Source: Linum tenue (taxonomy: Eukaryota > Streptophyta > Magnoliopsida > Malpighiales > Linaceae). Taken from it: a DNA stretch of 64,000 nt. Where the stretch lies: the NCBI GenBank assembly GCA_946122785.1, contig CAMGYJ010000011.1:8866001-8930000 (forward strand), read 5' to 3'. The notes below the pieces were generated by a model. It was not told the DNA's origin, did no database searches, and worked only from the letters and a program-made list of their open reading frames with translations. Position 1 is the first letter of the stretch, and the number at the start of each line of letters is the position of its first letter. The position numbers and the translations under genes are program-made. Positions 22,374-34,934 of the stretch are shown piece by piece.

Positions 22374-23044
22374 TATTATGGGACAATCCAAGTACCACAT
22401 CAGTAATACAAGGGAAGGAACCCTTGTATATAAGTGACTACCAAGCTCATTAGTACGAGGCCTTTTGGGGAGGACACCCAAGAGTAAATACGTGCGGGCT
22501 TGGCCCAAAGCGGACAATATCGTACTAACTGAGCACCCTGTTGTTATGAAAAGTGGTATTAGAGCCTAGGTTCGGGGCGGTGGACGTTAGTTTGGTAGAC
22601 CCTCATTCGGTGACCTTAGGATTTGAGATATGTGTATGGTTTCGTGCATCGACGAGAGATCCACGTTTGGGCTACATCTGGTTTGGCGGATCGAGGGAGG
22701 TCCACGTTTGTCTGGTGGAGAGATCCCGCCTGTTTGGCGGCGGATCAAAGAGTTCCGGGTTTGGAAAAATCCTTGTAACGAGAAGCCCATCGATACAAGG
22801 TGTCTGGCAGATCAAGATAATCGCTGATGTGAGGACACGATGTACGTGGTCCTTGTATTGAGGGGAGGATTGTTATGGGACAATCCAAGTACCACATCGG
22901 TTATACAAGGGAAGGGACCCTTGTATATAAGAGTCCACCTAGGCCAATTAGTACGAGGCCTTTTGGGGAGGACATCCAAAAGTAAAACCATGCGGGCTTG
23001 GTCCAAAGCGGACAATATCGTACTAATTGAGTTCCCCAGTTATG
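22374..23044 (+). mobile_element. TRIM element, plus orientation
   Basis: A miniature LTR element has LTRs of about 175 bases at 22374-22551 (starting TATTATGGG) and 22871-23044 (starting TGTTATGGG). A Met-type primer site, TGGTATTAGAGCC, is at 22554-22566, followed by about 300 internal bases and the purine run TTGAGGGGAGGAT. The LTR carries a TATA-like TTGTATATAAG. It has no coding capacity. The last bases of the right LTR are lost at the junction with an inverted copy. Confidence 0.8.
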
Positions 23045-24063
23045 ATGGGTGTCCTCCCCAAAAGGCATCGTACTAATTGGGCTAGGTGGACACTAATATA
23101 CAAGGGTTCCTTACCTTGTATTACCGATGTGGTACTTGGATTGTTTCATAACAATCTTCTCCTCAAGACAAGGACCACGAACATAGTGTCCTCACCTCAG
23201 CAATTATCTTGTTCCGCCAGATACCTTGTATAGATGGGCTTCTCGGTACAAGGATTTTCCCCAGATGCGGAACTCTCTTTGATCCGTCAAACAGACGTGG
23301 ATCTCTCCACCAGACAAACGCGGACCTCCCTCGATCCGCCAAACCAGATGTAGCCCAAACGTGGATCTCTCGTGGATCCACCAAACCAGACGCAGATCTC
23401 AAATCCCGAGGTCCACCAAATGAGGGTGCCACCAAACTGACGTCCACCGCCCCGGATCCACTGAACCAAGCTCTGATACCACTTGTCATAATCGGGGTGC
23501 TCAATTAGTACAATATTGTCTGCTTTGGGCCAAGCCCACACGGTTTTACTCTTGGGTGTATTCCCCAAAAGGCCTCGTACTAATGAGTTTGGTGGACAAT
23601 TATATACAAGGGATCCTTCCCTTGTATTACCGATGTGGTACTTGGATTGTCGCATAACAATCCTCCCCTCAAGACAAGGACCATGAACATTGTGCCCTCA
23701 CCTCAGTGATTATCTTGATCCGCCAGACACCTTGTATCGATTGGCTTCTTGGTACAAGGATTTTCCCATACACGGAACTCTTTTTGATCAGCCAAATAAA
23801 CATGGATCTCTCCACCAGACAAATGCGGACCTCCCTAGACCCGCCAAACCAAATGTAGCCCAAACGTGTATCTCTCGTGGATCCACCAAACCAGACGTAG
23901 ATCTCAAATCCCAAGTTCCCTCGAATGAAGGGTCCCACCAAACTGACGTCCACCGCCCTGGACCCGAACTAAGATCTGATACCACTTGTCAAACATCGGG
24001 GTGCCCATTAGTACGATAATGTCCTCTTTGGTCCAAGCCCGCTAGGTTTTACTTTTGGGTGTC
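23045..24063 (-). mobile_element. Tandem TRIM array, minus orientation
   Basis: Relative to the minus strand the order is partial LTR (23987-24063), Met primer site (complement at 23973-23984), internal region, full LTR (23484-23659), second primer site (complement GCTCTGATACCA at 23470-23481), internal region, partial LTR (23045-23153). Two internal regions share the middle LTR, as produced by unequal recombination between LTRs. The array is fused tail to tail with the plus-oriented copy. Its last LTR is cut by element D. Confidence 0.8.
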
Positions 24064-24335
24064 TGATGACTTGATATATACACATGTTTTTCTCCACCAT
24101 TCTTATACTGTTTGAGCCTCATCTCTCGTGTTTTAGGCCGATTTCATGCTAGGTTGTTCTTGTTTGTAATATTTCATGTCCTAGTATGTGAATGAAGGTT
24201 TGGGAACGAGTTCGGGGCGATTGGACGAAGATTTGAAGTTTGTGCCAGAAGTTGAGGAAACCACACGGCAAGACTTAAATTCCACAAAATCGTGTGACTT
24301 GGCCGTGTGGAACTTCTTTGCGCGGGCAGGCCACA

Positions 24336-25582
24336 TGATAGACCAATAATTACACATGTTTCTACCCCTATTCTTGAGCCTTTTGAGATGTCGATTCCCG
24401 CGTTTTAGGCCGATTTCACGCTAGGTTGTTCGTGTTTGTGATATTTCAGGTCCTAGCACATGAATGAAGGCCTAGGAACGAGTTCGAGGTCGATTGGACG
24501 AAGATTGGAGGTTTGGCGAGAAGCTGAGAAGCCACACGGGCACCATTACACCTCACACGGCCGTGTAGGGGCCCCTTGTGGCCGTGTGAAGGCTCGGTAA
24601 AAGCCACACGGTCGTGTGGCCTCTGCCCGGTGCAGCTTGCCTGGTTGCCCACTAATCGAAACGCCGCGTTTGGACACTTACACGGGCATCTGGGAAAGTC
24701 ACACGGCCGTGTGGCCTGGCCTTTTTTGGTTTTAAGCCAATTTCGAGCCAAAGGAGAGAGGGAGCTGGGTTTTGGTTCCCAAACACCCAAGGGACGAACC
24801 CTAGAGAGAGAGAGCGCGCGACTTGGGAACATTCTTTGAGCTATTTTGGAGGATTTCTTCACCATTGGAGCTCGGGAATCAAGCTTGGAGATGGAGATTG
24901 AAGATCTAGATCAGATTTCTGAGTCTCTCTCTTCTCTATGGAGTAACTTCCCTTCACTTAGGTTTTAAGGAACCCTAGTTCCATATGTTGGGATCTTTCT
25001 TATATGAAGTTTTGGATGTTATATTTTTGATTATAATCGATTGAGGCATGACTTATTGAGTCAATTGAATCTTGATCAAATTCTCTTGATTTCTGCTTTA
25101 ACCTATGATAGATAGAATCTGATTAGGTTAAGAGAGCTTCCTTGATTGATAGTGGTGAATTGGTTGTGCGAGAGTCAATCAATTCACTGCTTTGTACTGG
25201 AATTCATTCCAGTAGTGGAGATCTGTGTGAATCGCCTTAGCAGTCTATCCCGGTGAAGGCTAGTCGCCTGCCGGGTATTCTGTCTAAGATGGCGTAGTCA
25301 ACTTAAGAGATTCCAAGCTAATTTAGGATCTTCCGCAGTTTAATCAACAGTAGATCAACCAAAGGTAATTGCAACTTGGACCTAATTGAGGAGCTAGGGG
25401 GAATCATACCTAAGTGAGTTCCCAACTTGTAATTAGTAGAGTAGTTAGTAGAGTAGTTTAGTAAATCAATCCTTAATCTAGTTTGCTAGATAATGAACTG
25501 AAGCTGAGTAATAGTAACTCTAGAGACCCGTGGATTCGATATTTATTACTTGTACCACTATACTGCAGTCCCTTTCATTGGT
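24336..25582 (+). repeat. A-type solo LTR inside the D LTR
   Basis: It starts TGATAGACCAATAATTACAC, which is the A-type start rather than the E-type start of its host LTR. It continues through U3 palindromes, GA-rich R and U5. It ends between about 25577 and 25585 where D-type U3 resumes (CACTGGCCGTGTAAGG). The right boundary and target duplication are not clear. Confidence 0.5.
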
Positions 25583-26004
25583 TACACACTGGCCGTGTAA
25601 GGGCCACTTTGGCCGTGCAAGATTTCCAGAGAGTTCACACGGGCAGGCTGGATTTCTACACGGCCGTGCAACTCTGGCCGTGTAAAATACCTTCCGTCAC
25701 TTAAATCAAACGCCACGTTTTGGATTTCACACGGGCAGACTGGGGATTCCACACGGCCATGTGGTTGTGAAATTCTGGGTTTTAACCCAATTTCGGGTCT
25801 TTGAAGACGTAGACGAACTTTTAGAGCAAAAATAGAGTCCTAGAGAGATAAAGTGCGAAGTACAAACCCTAGGAGTGATTCTGGAGCTTGTTTTCATCAA
25901 TCAAGCTTGGATTTCGTCCTTGGAGTGAACATTATCATCCCAAAGCAGATTCTTCCCATCATTATGAGTATGACTGCTTTGTATTCTGTTTTCTCCTCTC
26001 TCTC

Positions 26005-26630
26005 TAGGGTTGGGCAATGGGCGGGTTAACCACTAGACCCACCCGAACCCACCTGATTATAGCTCACCCATTACCTGTTTGGGTGGATATGGTGGGTGGG
26101 TGTGGGTCATTATTTTTGCCACCCACTAAACTTGGGTGGGTGGCGGGTGAGTAGTCGGTGGGTAGAGGGTGGGTCATTTCCTACAAAATCACATGATATA
26201 TTAAGTCGTTAATGCATATTCTATATTAAACACTATTCTTTCTTATACCAAAACTTCAATCGTGATTGATTCAATTAAATTTCAATGATCTTGTATAAAC
26301 TTTACTTGATTTACAACATAAAAATCGATTATTTTAAAATATGTTGTGTTCGCATATGAGATAATTGGTGTTAGATTATCCAGTAAAGTATGTTTAATAG
26401 TTCTCAATTTTCTTGATTCGTAGTATTTATGGCTCATAATTGTCTAATTATTTAAAAATAATTTGACCCACTGGAACTGCCAAACCCACCCACCATCCGC
26501 CATCACCCACCCAACCCACCCAAAACGATACAAATGGGTGGGTGTGTGTAATTTTTTCATCACCCGCCATAACAATGGGTGGGTGGATTTAGCCCAAAAA
26601 CCGACCCAACCCACCCATTGTCCATCCCTA
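26005..26630 (+). mobile_element. Ds-like non-autonomous hAT element
   Basis: The terminal inverted repeats are TAGGGTTGGGCAATGGGCGG and, at the right, the complement of TAGGGATGGACAATGGGTGG. Flanks TCTCTCTC (25997-26004) and TCTCTCAC (26631-26638) form an 8-bp duplication with one change. TAGGGATGG-type ends are usual for Ac/Ds-like hAT elements. The subterminal regions are full of GGGTGGGT/ACCCACCC. The middle is AT-rich, with no transposase. The uninterrupted LTR sequence is seen in element A. Confidence 0.85.
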
Positions 26631-27344
26631 TCTCTCACTATGGAGTAGAACCCTCTCTCACTTGGGTATGAAGAACCCTAGTTCCATGTGTTAAGGATCA
26701 ATGTTGTAATGACTTTTGGATGTTATACTGCTTGATTATAATCAATTGATGCATGATTCATTGAGTCAATTGAAGCCTGATCAACTTTTCTTGATTTCTG
26801 CTGCAACCTGAGATAGATAGAATCTGATTAGGTTGTTAGAGCTTCATCAATCGGTAGTAATGAATTGGTTATACGAGAGTTAATCGATTCACTACTTTGT
26901 ACTAGAATCCAATTCCAGTAGTGGAGTTCTATGTTTTTTACCTCAGCGTTCTATACCGGTGAAGACTAGTCGTTTGCCGGGTAGTCTGTCTGAGAGGGCT
27001 TGGTTAGCTTAAGAGATTCCAAGCTACTGTCAGATCTTCCGCAGTTTAATCAACCGTAAATCAACCAAAGGAAATTACAACTTTGACCTAACTAAGGAGT
27101 TAGGGGGACTCATTTCGAGTGACTCTTCCCTTGCTTAAGAACTTCGAACAATTTCCGGCTTTCTTACTGCTTTTCGTTTCAATCACTCTCACTCAACTTA
27201 GTCCCGCTAGATAATAGGTAATCACGGAGTAGGCAGTAGATCTAGTCCCCGGGTTAATAAAGTTAACTTGCCACTATTCTGAATTTTCATTCGGTGATTA
27301 AACCTGGTCGCAGTTTGGTGTTGTGTCGTAGCGTGTCAAGTTCT

Positions 27345-27362
27345 TGGCGCCGTTGCCGGGGA
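27345..27362 (+). other. Primer-binding site of element D
   Basis: TGGCGCCGTTGCCGGGGA is intact and lies six bases after the LTR end. It fits tRNA-Asp. Confidence 0.85.
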
Positions 27363-27480
27363 CCTAGGTTATTGTAGAAACGTGAACGTCTATTACTTTA
27401 GCATTTTCTTTACTGCATTTCTCTCTCTTCCACCTGTGTGCCCTCACGGGTTGTGTTTGCGGTCTGTGTGCAGGTAGTGC

Positions 27481-29475
27481 ATGACCCGTAGCCAGTCGGG
27501 AGATCTATTTCCGTTAGACCAAGAGCTCGAACAGACTTGTAGGAACTTCAAGCGAGCTTTGAAGGCACGACTGGCTGCAGAGGATGCTTTGAAGCAGCTG
27601 CACATCATTCAAGAGGAAGACATGGGGGACCCAAACGATATCGCGGTTGTCCCCGATGAGCACAACATGGGATGCTACTGGACAGCCGCGGACATGAGGT
27701 CGACCATCCAGCACCCTCAAGTTCCAGCCAATAACATTGAGGTGAGCACTTCTGTCATCACCATCCTGCGCGGCTCGGTGGTATTTCGTGGAAAGGAGGG
27801 GGAGTGTGCTAGATTGCACATGCGGTGATTCCACGAGCTCATCGATGGGATCAAAATAAATGGGGTCCCATCTGATGCCATCCAGTTGAGATAATTTCCC
27901 TTTACTCTTGAGGGACAGGCCAAGGAGTGGCTGGACACTCGGCCTCCGGGATCGATCACCACGTTGACCAACCAAGCGAACAAGTTCCTCACCCGCTATC
28001 ATCCTCCGTCGAAGACAGCGGACCTGCAGAAGCAAATCACCCACTTTGCCCAGGAGGAAGATGAAACCATTCGGGATGCTAGGGAAAGATACACCAGTCT
28101 TTTCCTCAAGTGTCCCAACCATGGTTTTACTGACGCCTTCAAGGTGGGTGCCTTCTACCACGCCCTCTTTCCCAGAAGAAAAACAACTGATTGACTCGGT
28201 TTGCAGCAGGAATATGCTAAGCAAGACACTGTCGTATCTGAATCAAATCTTTGAAGAGATGGCAGAGCAGGGATATGATTGGGGCACTACTAGGAGATCG
28301 AGACGAGCACCAGGTTGGGATGTGCATGCTGTAGCCACCCAGTCGTCTGAGTTGGTGAAGGTAGTATCTAAGCTGGTCTTAGCTATTGATCGTTCTGGAT
28401 TGGTTTCAAGGATAGTACAACAGCAGGCAATGCATTGCTAGTGGTGTGAAAGCGTCCATCATACTATAGAAGACTGTCGGGCGATGAGGGAGTCGACTAC
28501 ACCCCAGGAGCAGTTGGACTTCATCGGCAATGCAAGGCATTTCGACCCCTACATCAACACTTATAACGAGGGGTGGCGCAAGCATCCTAACTTCTCTTGG
28601 AGTGGAACTAATCATAGGGCACCAGTATCCCAGGGACCGCCAGGCTTTCAAAGGCCTCCTTACCAGCCCAAACAAGGGCAATTCCAGCAGCAGCAGCCTC
28701 TCTATCCGCCCAGACAGGGGCCAGTTCCTCCTTAGTCACAGATGAGGCCATTTCAGCAGTCAGGTGTAGCCCCCACAGCGTAGTACAGAGCAATTCGATG
28801 GTCGATTTGCGCGATCTGGTGGGTTCTCTGGCCACTTCCAGTGCTAATAAGTTCAACAACATCGAGCAGTTCATGGACAAAGCCTCAACTAAATTCATGG
28901 AGCTTGAGGCTGGCCACAAAAACACGCAGGCTGTACTGTGGGATATCCAGACCCAGCTTGGGAGTGTGGCACAGGCTGTAGCACAGAGGACTCCGAGTAC
29001 TTTACCCGGTCAGACTATTCCTCATCCGTAGGACCCAAATGAGCACTGAAAGGCCATTACTACCAGGAGTGGCAAAGTGACTTGTGATATACCTGTCCAG
29101 GCACGACAAGAGAGAGAGAAACATGCTTCATCACTTCCAGCTAATGAAGAAGAAATGGAGAAGGAGGTTGAGGTGCCTACTCCTAAGCCGCAACTAGTGA
29201 TGAAGGAGTATGTCCCTCAACTTCCCTTTACTACTCGGTTGCACAAAGATCGACTAGAGACTGAGTTTGCCAAGTTCATGGTAATGCTGAAGCAGGTGAA
29301 CATCAGTATGCCCTTCGTGGAGGCATTGTCGAAGATGCCCAAGTATGCTAAGTTCTTGAAGGATCTCCTCACCAACAAGAGGAAGCTTGGGGAGCTGTCG
29401 ACGGTGATGCTCAACGAGGAGTGTTCTGCCATCCTGCAGAACAAGCTACCAGAGAAGCGCAAAGACCCTGGGAGT
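27481..29475 (+). pseudogene. Athila gag of element D, broken
   Basis: The ATG at 27481 follows a CTGTGTGCAG acceptor-like sequence. The protein starts MTRSQSGDLFPLDQELEQT. The gag core reads HELIDGIKINGVPSDAIQL, FPFTLEGQAKEWLDTRPPGS and FLTRYHPPSKTADLQKQITH. A CX2CX4HX4C knuckle (28436-28477) has a stop codon inside it. A Gln/Pro-rich linker and the conserved LTNKRKLGELSTVMLNEECS stretch before the protease follow. Stops occur at 27826, about 27889 and 28439, and there is a shift near 28190. Confidence 0.8.
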
Positions 29476-29880
29476 TTTACTTTCCTTGCATAATTGGTAG
29501 TTTGCATGTTGGAAAGTCCTTGGCGGATTTAGGCGCTAGCATAAACGTCATGCCATATAGATTGTTTAAAAATCTAGGCCTAGGTGAACCCAGTAATATT
29601 AGGATGAGCATTCAACTTGTTGATAGATCATTGTGCATCCTAAGGGAATTGCAGAGGACTTGATAGTCGCAGTAGGGCCATTCTCATATCCTGTGGATTT
29701 TGTTATTCTTGATATAAATGAGGATGTGGATGTGCCTTTAATTCTGGATAGACCTTTTCTCGCCACCGCCAAGGCGCTTATTGATGTGAATGATGGGAAG
29801 ATAATTTTGAGGGATGGGGGTGAACAAATCACCTTCTCTGTTTCTGATAATATGAAACACCTCAGCTCCATGATGATCTA
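29476..29880 (+). pseudogene. Athila protease of element D, broken
   Basis: The reading GSLHVGKSLADLGASINVMP contains the Athila-type aspartic motif ADLGAS. It continues GLGEPSNIRMSIQLVDRS, then after a shift VGPFSYPVDFVILDINEDVD and PLILDRPFLATAKALIDV. The second block is the flap and ILGRPFL region. It would process gag-pol if intact. A gap of about 260 bases with broken linker separates it from RT. Confidence 0.75.
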
Positions 29881-30144
29881 GATTACTGCGATATTATCGC
29901 TGATTTTGAGACCGCACTCGCCATCACGAGTGCGGGTATTGACAATTTCCTCGAGCGTTGTCTTTTGCTAGGGGAACAGGCATCGCATGAGTTGCAGCTG
30001 GAGGAGTAGCTCGCGGAGCTATCGAAGCTGCGATCGAGGGGCGAGAGAAACCATTCAAGTTGATCCCTATATCGCCCCGGGTCGCCACATCATTGGAGGA
30101 GCCACCAGAGCTGGAGCTTAAGCCCCTCCCCTCTCACCTGGAGT

Positions 30145-31560
30145 ATGCATTTATATGGGAGGGGAATAAGCTCTGGTCATTATCAGCTAAAGAAGTATGC
30201 ACGCGCCATGACATGGAAGATAACTAACATCCGAGCCATTAGCCCATCCTTCTGCTCCCACAGAATTCTCATGGAGGATGAGGTTAAGCCAGTCAGGCAG
30301 CCGCAGCGGAGATTGACTCCTAACTTGGAGGCAATGGTCTGGGTAGAGATTGTGAAGCTGATGGATGTAGGGATCATCTTTGCTATACCTGATAGCAAGT
30401 GGGTTAGTCCCACTCAGGTGGTCCAGAAGAAAGGCGCGATCATTGTGGTCCCGAATGAGAAGAAAGAGTTGATCTTGATGCGGACCGTGACTTGCTGGAG
30501 AGTCTATATCTATTACCGGCGCCTGTAAGACACCACCAAGATGGACCATTTTCCCCTACCTTTCATTGATAAGATTCTGGAGAGGTTGGCTAGTCATGAG
30601 TTCTACCACTTCCTAGATGGCATGTCTGGCTACTTCCAAATAACCATCGCGAAGAAAACATTTACTTGCCCCTTTGGTACTTTTGCTTACCGGAGGATTT
30701 CATTCGGGTTATGTAATGCACCAGCGACCTTCCAGAGATGTATGTCGGCGATCTTCGACTGCTGGTTGGAGAGATCATGGAAGTCTTCATGGATGACTTC
30801 TCGGTTTACGGAGACTCCTTCACTCATTGTCTCCATAACCTAAAACTTGTTCTAAAGAGGTGCGAGGAGACTAATCTGGCACTCAGCTGGGAGAAGTGCC
30901 ATTTTATGGTTCGCGAGGGGATTGTGCTTGGGCGCAAGATCTCCAAGCAGGGGATTAAGGTGGATCGCACGAAGATAGAGACGATTAGTAAGCTACCTCC
31001 TCCCATTTTTGTGAAGGGGATCCGCAGCTTTCTGGTTCATGCGGGCTTTTACAGGCGGTTTATTAAGGATTTCGCGAAGATTTCCCTGCCTCTTACCAAG
31101 TTGTTGGAGAAGGATGCACCATTCCAGTTCACTCCTGAGTGCACAGCTGCATTTGAGACATTAAAGATGAAGCTTACCCATGCACCGATCATGGTGACTC
31201 CTGACTGGTCTCTTCCCTTTGAATTGATGTGCGATGCGAGTGACTATGTAGTCGGAGCTATTTTGGGTCAGAGACGCGAGAAGCACTTCCAGCCCATCTA
31301 CTACGCGTCGAAGACCTTGAACGGTGCACAGGAGAACTACACCACCACTGAGAAAGAGCTACTTGCCATGGTGTATGCATTTGACAAGTTCTGGCCTTAT
31401 CTGGTTCTTTCCCATGTGGTGGTCTACACAGACCACTCAGCGATTCGCTGTCTAATGAGAAAGGCTGATGCAAAGCCTACGCTCATCCGTTGGATCCTGC
31501 TTCTGCAGGAATTTGATATCGAGATCCGGGATAAGAAGGGAGCCGAAAATGTTGCTGCAG
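30145..31560 (+). pseudogene. Reverse transcriptase and RNase H of element D, broken
   Basis: RT blocks are visible in order: [74 protein letters not shown] and the catalytic FMDDF at 30786-30800. The thumb and connection ([17 protein letters not shown]) and RNase H ([47 protein letters not shown]) follow in one frame from 30738. Damage includes a stop at 30528 and loss of the APEDQ segment near 30650. The RNase H end contains a filler duplication. Confidence 0.85.
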
Positions 31561-31578
31561 GAATTTGATATCGAGATC
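31503..31578 (+). repeat. 24-bp direct repeat, filler-type duplication
   Basis: CTGCAGGAATTTGATATCGA plus four more bases occurs at 31503-31526 and again at 31555-31578. Element E has the conserved DHLSRLEAPP coding sequence at the second place, so a copied patch has replaced about a dozen bases. Confidence 0.8.
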
Positions 31579-32442
31579 ACGGTTGGAAGCCCCTCCAGTG
31601 GACAACTTCGTGGAAGAGATCAATGACTCCTTCCCGGGTGAGCAATTGCTGGCGATGACCTTGGTAGAGAGCGTGACCCCTTGGTATTCTGACTTTGCCA
31701 ATTATCTGGAGGGCAAGCAGCTACCAATGAGGATGGCCATTCATACAAAGCGCAAGTTCTTCTCCGACATGAAGCATTATTTCTATGAGGATCCTTACCT
31801 CTTTAGGATCGGAGCAGATGGCGTGATCCGGCCCTGCGTCATGGAGAACGAGATGGGAGACATCCTGTCTCAATGCCACGAGGGACCTAATGGCAGTCAC
31901 CATGGGGGAAACCGCACGGCGCGGAAGGTGCTACAGTTGGACTTCTACTGGCCCTCACTCTTCAAGGATGCAGACACCTTCGCACGACAGTGCGACCGCT
32001 GCTAGAGGTCAGGTAACATTTCTTCACGGGATGAGATGCTCCAACATATATCTATCGTTTGTGAAATTTTTTATGTTTGGGGCATCGATTTCATGGGCCC
32101 ATTCCCTCCATCTTGCGGTAACTTGTACATACTGGTTGCGGTAGACTACGTCTCGAGGTGGGAAGAAACTCAAGCCATGCCCACCAATGATGCAAGACGC
32201 TCTGCTCATTTCTGAAGCAGCTATTCTCTCAGTTCATGACACCTCGCGCCATCATAAGTGATATAGGAACCCATTTTCAAGGGCAATTCACTAAGCTCCT
32301 CTCTCACTATGGTGTTAAGCATTAGGTGTCGGTAGCTTACCATCCCCAGATGAATGGTCAAGCCGAGCTGACGAATCGGGAGCTTAAAAGAATAATTGAA
32401 AATACGGTGGATCAGTCCTGCAAGGACTGGTCCACAACAGCC
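31565..32442 (+). pseudogene. Integrase of element D, truncated
   Basis: The N-terminal finger reads HEGPNGSHHGGNRTARKVLQ and FARQCDRC (HHCC). The core has the first Asp in [10 protein letters not shown], the second in AIISDIGTHF and the Glu in [14 protein letters not shown]. The first part (31565-32005) is open. The core has a shift at about 32005 and stops. The gene ends after CKDWST, where the LTR of element C begins. Confidence 0.8.
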
Positions 32443-33770
32443 TGTAATGTCACACTAGAAAGTGGCCAAGTATAACCACCTACCAATGCGTAGTATAGCA
32501 ATTTTCGATTTAAATGTCAACACGGGTCCTAGGTGTGATGACCATTCCGTGAAAATATTATTATTTCGAGGTTCAAGTGTAGTGAAGGTCTAACTAAACT
32601 AGCAGGGAAAAATAGTAAAAGTAGTGTTCAAAGTTGAGAGAGGTCACCCAGATATGGTTCCCCCTAGACTGCAGTTAAGTCAAGTTGTAATTTGCCAAGT
32701 TCAAATTCAATGATAATTATATTGCAGGAGGTTCTTAAACAGTCTGCAGTCTCGACTAAAGGTCTCCAGACCCACTCAATCTGAGTCCCCAACGGGCGAT
32801 TAACATCCACCGGAGTAAAATGACTGAGGCCCTAACGTACTAAACCTCCTCTACTAGAGTAAATCCAGTACAAAAAAGTGAATTGACTCCTGAACTAAAG
32901 TCATCAATTCACTACCTTCAATCAAGGGTGCTCTATCAACCTAGGCAGATATTCTCTTTCTAGGTCAAAGCACGAACAACGGGAATTTGATCAGGATTCA
33001 TGCAATTCAGAAAATCATGCCTCAATTGAAAATAATCAATACCAAAGAATTCGTACTTGGGTTCATACAACCAGACCTAACATACAAATCTAGGGTTCTT
33101 CATACCCAGGTGAGTGAGAGAGTTTACTCCATAGAGAGAGAAGGAAAATCAAGGTCAGATGAAGAAATCATGTTGTGAAGGATGAGAATCTGCTTCAGGT
33201 AGTCAATCGGCACTTCTCCAGGCTTTAGCTGAACTCCAATGGTGATGAAGATCGATCTAGGGCACTTGGAGACTCTGGTTCGTCGCTCTCTCTAGGTATC
33301 TACTTTCTTTCTCTAAACTCGGATCCCCTTCAAAATTGGTCTTCTTCCCTTCAAAAGGGGCAAAACGGGATACTCGACCATAATACCCAGTCGTGTATTT
33401 CAGGTGACCGGCCGGGTATTTTAAAACGACGCGCAGTGGATAGGGGTTAATACCCGATCGAGGTTCAGAATACCCGATCAGGCATTTTAGCTTCACGGCC
33501 GGGTCCCCTTCTGGACTTTTAGCGTCCAAAGCAGCAATACCCGGTCGGGTATTTCAAGGGCCGACTGGGTATTTTCCTCCTCCAGCTCCATTCGCTCCAA
33601 CGTCCTCCTTTTTGACCCAAAACTCATTTCCACGCCTCCACGTCAACGCCAAGTCCTGAAATACGATATAAACACATAACCTAGCATGAAAAATCGTCTT
33701 AAAATACGAGAATTGACTCTCAAACGGTTCAAGAATGGTGGTCTAAACATGTGCAAATACTGGTCTTTCA
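32443..33770 (-). repeat. 3' LTR of element C
   Basis: The plus strand runs from TGTAATGTCACACT to GGTCTTTCA. U3 contains repeated TACCCGGTCGGGTA-like motifs between about 33380 and 33560. The complement of the polypurine tract (AATGCCCCCACACTT) follows at 33771. A related LTR in the opposite direction lies at 48313-49008. Confidence 0.75.
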
Positions 33771-34934
33771 AATGCCCCCACACTTAACCGTTTGCTTGCC
33801 CTCAAGCAAACCTAACTCAAACCAATGCAGCTCTCCAGATCTCTATAGCAACAAGCACCCTCGATTGTCGGTAGAGGATGTCCTAGATCATTTAGCAACT
33901 TACGAGGTCAATCGACACACAAGTCATCTCCTAACTTCTTCAACGAGAACGCTAGTCTCGAGTTGGCATCATGGTGAACAGTGATGAGAGGACAAATGAA
34001 TCGTGGACAAAGGGACTCTCAAAAACAAAGGATCATGGACTCACATTTTTCAAGGTGCTCTTATTTTCTTTTTGAAGATGGTTGGAACCCCTTTTTTCTT
34101 TTCTTCCTTTTTCTTGTTTTTTTTTTCTTTTTTCAAGGGTTCCAACCCGATTTTCAGAAAACGGGGCTCCCACCTAGCAAAGGTTTTGCGGGAACCCGGC
34201 TCTTACCGACCATGTCGGGAGCTGCTCTTACCAGCCATGCCGGGAGCAGATGTCTCGAGCCTCGTGCGGGGAAAGGAATGTAAGGGGAGTGGAGGTAGTA
34301 GGTGGAAATTGGGAACGGATTCCCGTCTCCCCTTACACACTTTCGCCCTATTCGCACGGGAGACGTTATTTTAAAGCACTTTTTTAGCACTTTTTTTTCA
34401 AAACATGATACAGGAGTCCATGACAGGTAGAGAGTCCATAACACCACACAATTCAAGGGTCCTAGGATCACTAATTCACACAATCAACCAACACAATACG
34501 AAGAAGAAATGAGACTTCTTAAATGCATCAACATCCTCCGTAGTGCTACACTACCTCCCTAGGTTGCATATTACTATAGAGACTGTCAATTCAAAGCATA
34601 CTGAGTAGGAAATTGCAAGGAACACGTACTTAGAGCCCTCAAATCGAAATTTGGACAGTGGACTAGGCTCCAAGCAAACAAACAGATCTAAGCAGTCAAA
34701 TAAAAACATCCCCCCCACACTTAAGTTCGACATTGCCCACAATGGAGAAGAGGGAAGGATAAGGGGAACTCCCCTCCACAAAAACACCAAACCAAGGCAT
34801 ACCAGACGACCTAACTTCATCACAGACGTGCAACTGACTCAAACACACTACGAAACAAAGAAAAAGGGAAAAAGAAACGCAAACCGTGGTGGGGTTGCCT
34901 CCCCACAAGCGCTTCTTTACCGTGTTTTAGCTGG
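33771..34934 (-). other. Polypurine tract and noncoding region of element C
   Basis: After the tract come the CCGTTTGCTTGCCC block, T- and A-rich runs near 34085-34140, the TAGAGCCCTCAAATCG block and CGACATTGCCCACAATGGA, all shared with the other Athila elements. The GGTTGCCTCCCCACAAG motif near 34890 marks the end of pol, as in A and E. No gene is seen. Confidence 0.6.

Larger units (their letters stand above)
24064..27338 (+). repeat. 5' LTR of element D, composite
   Basis: The LTR runs from TGATGACTTGATATATACAC to GTAGCGTGTCA. Two insertions interrupt it: an A-type solo LTR (24336 to about 25582) and a Ds-like hAT (26005-26630). Without them it measures about 1.4 kb, in line with element E. 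The palindromic CACACGGCCGTG motifs occur around 24311 and 25610-25760 in the host LTR and 24555-24715 in the solo LTR. Confidence 0.7.
24064..32442 (+). mobile_element. Element D: autonomous-type Athila element, truncated
   Basis: A composite 5' LTR (24064-27338), Asp-type primer site, gag, protease, RT, RNase H and integrase follow in the canonical order. The integrase is cut at about 32442 by the LTR of element C, and the remainder is not found. The LTR ends (TGATGACTTG.. and ..GCGTGTCA) and the proteins match element E, so D and E are one family. D is older: every domain has stops or shifts. Confidence 0.85.

Noticed and set aside
30187..30549. Antisense ORFs over RT and integrase in D, C and E
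   Set aside because: They mirror the conserved pol codons on the opposite strand and have no independent motifs.
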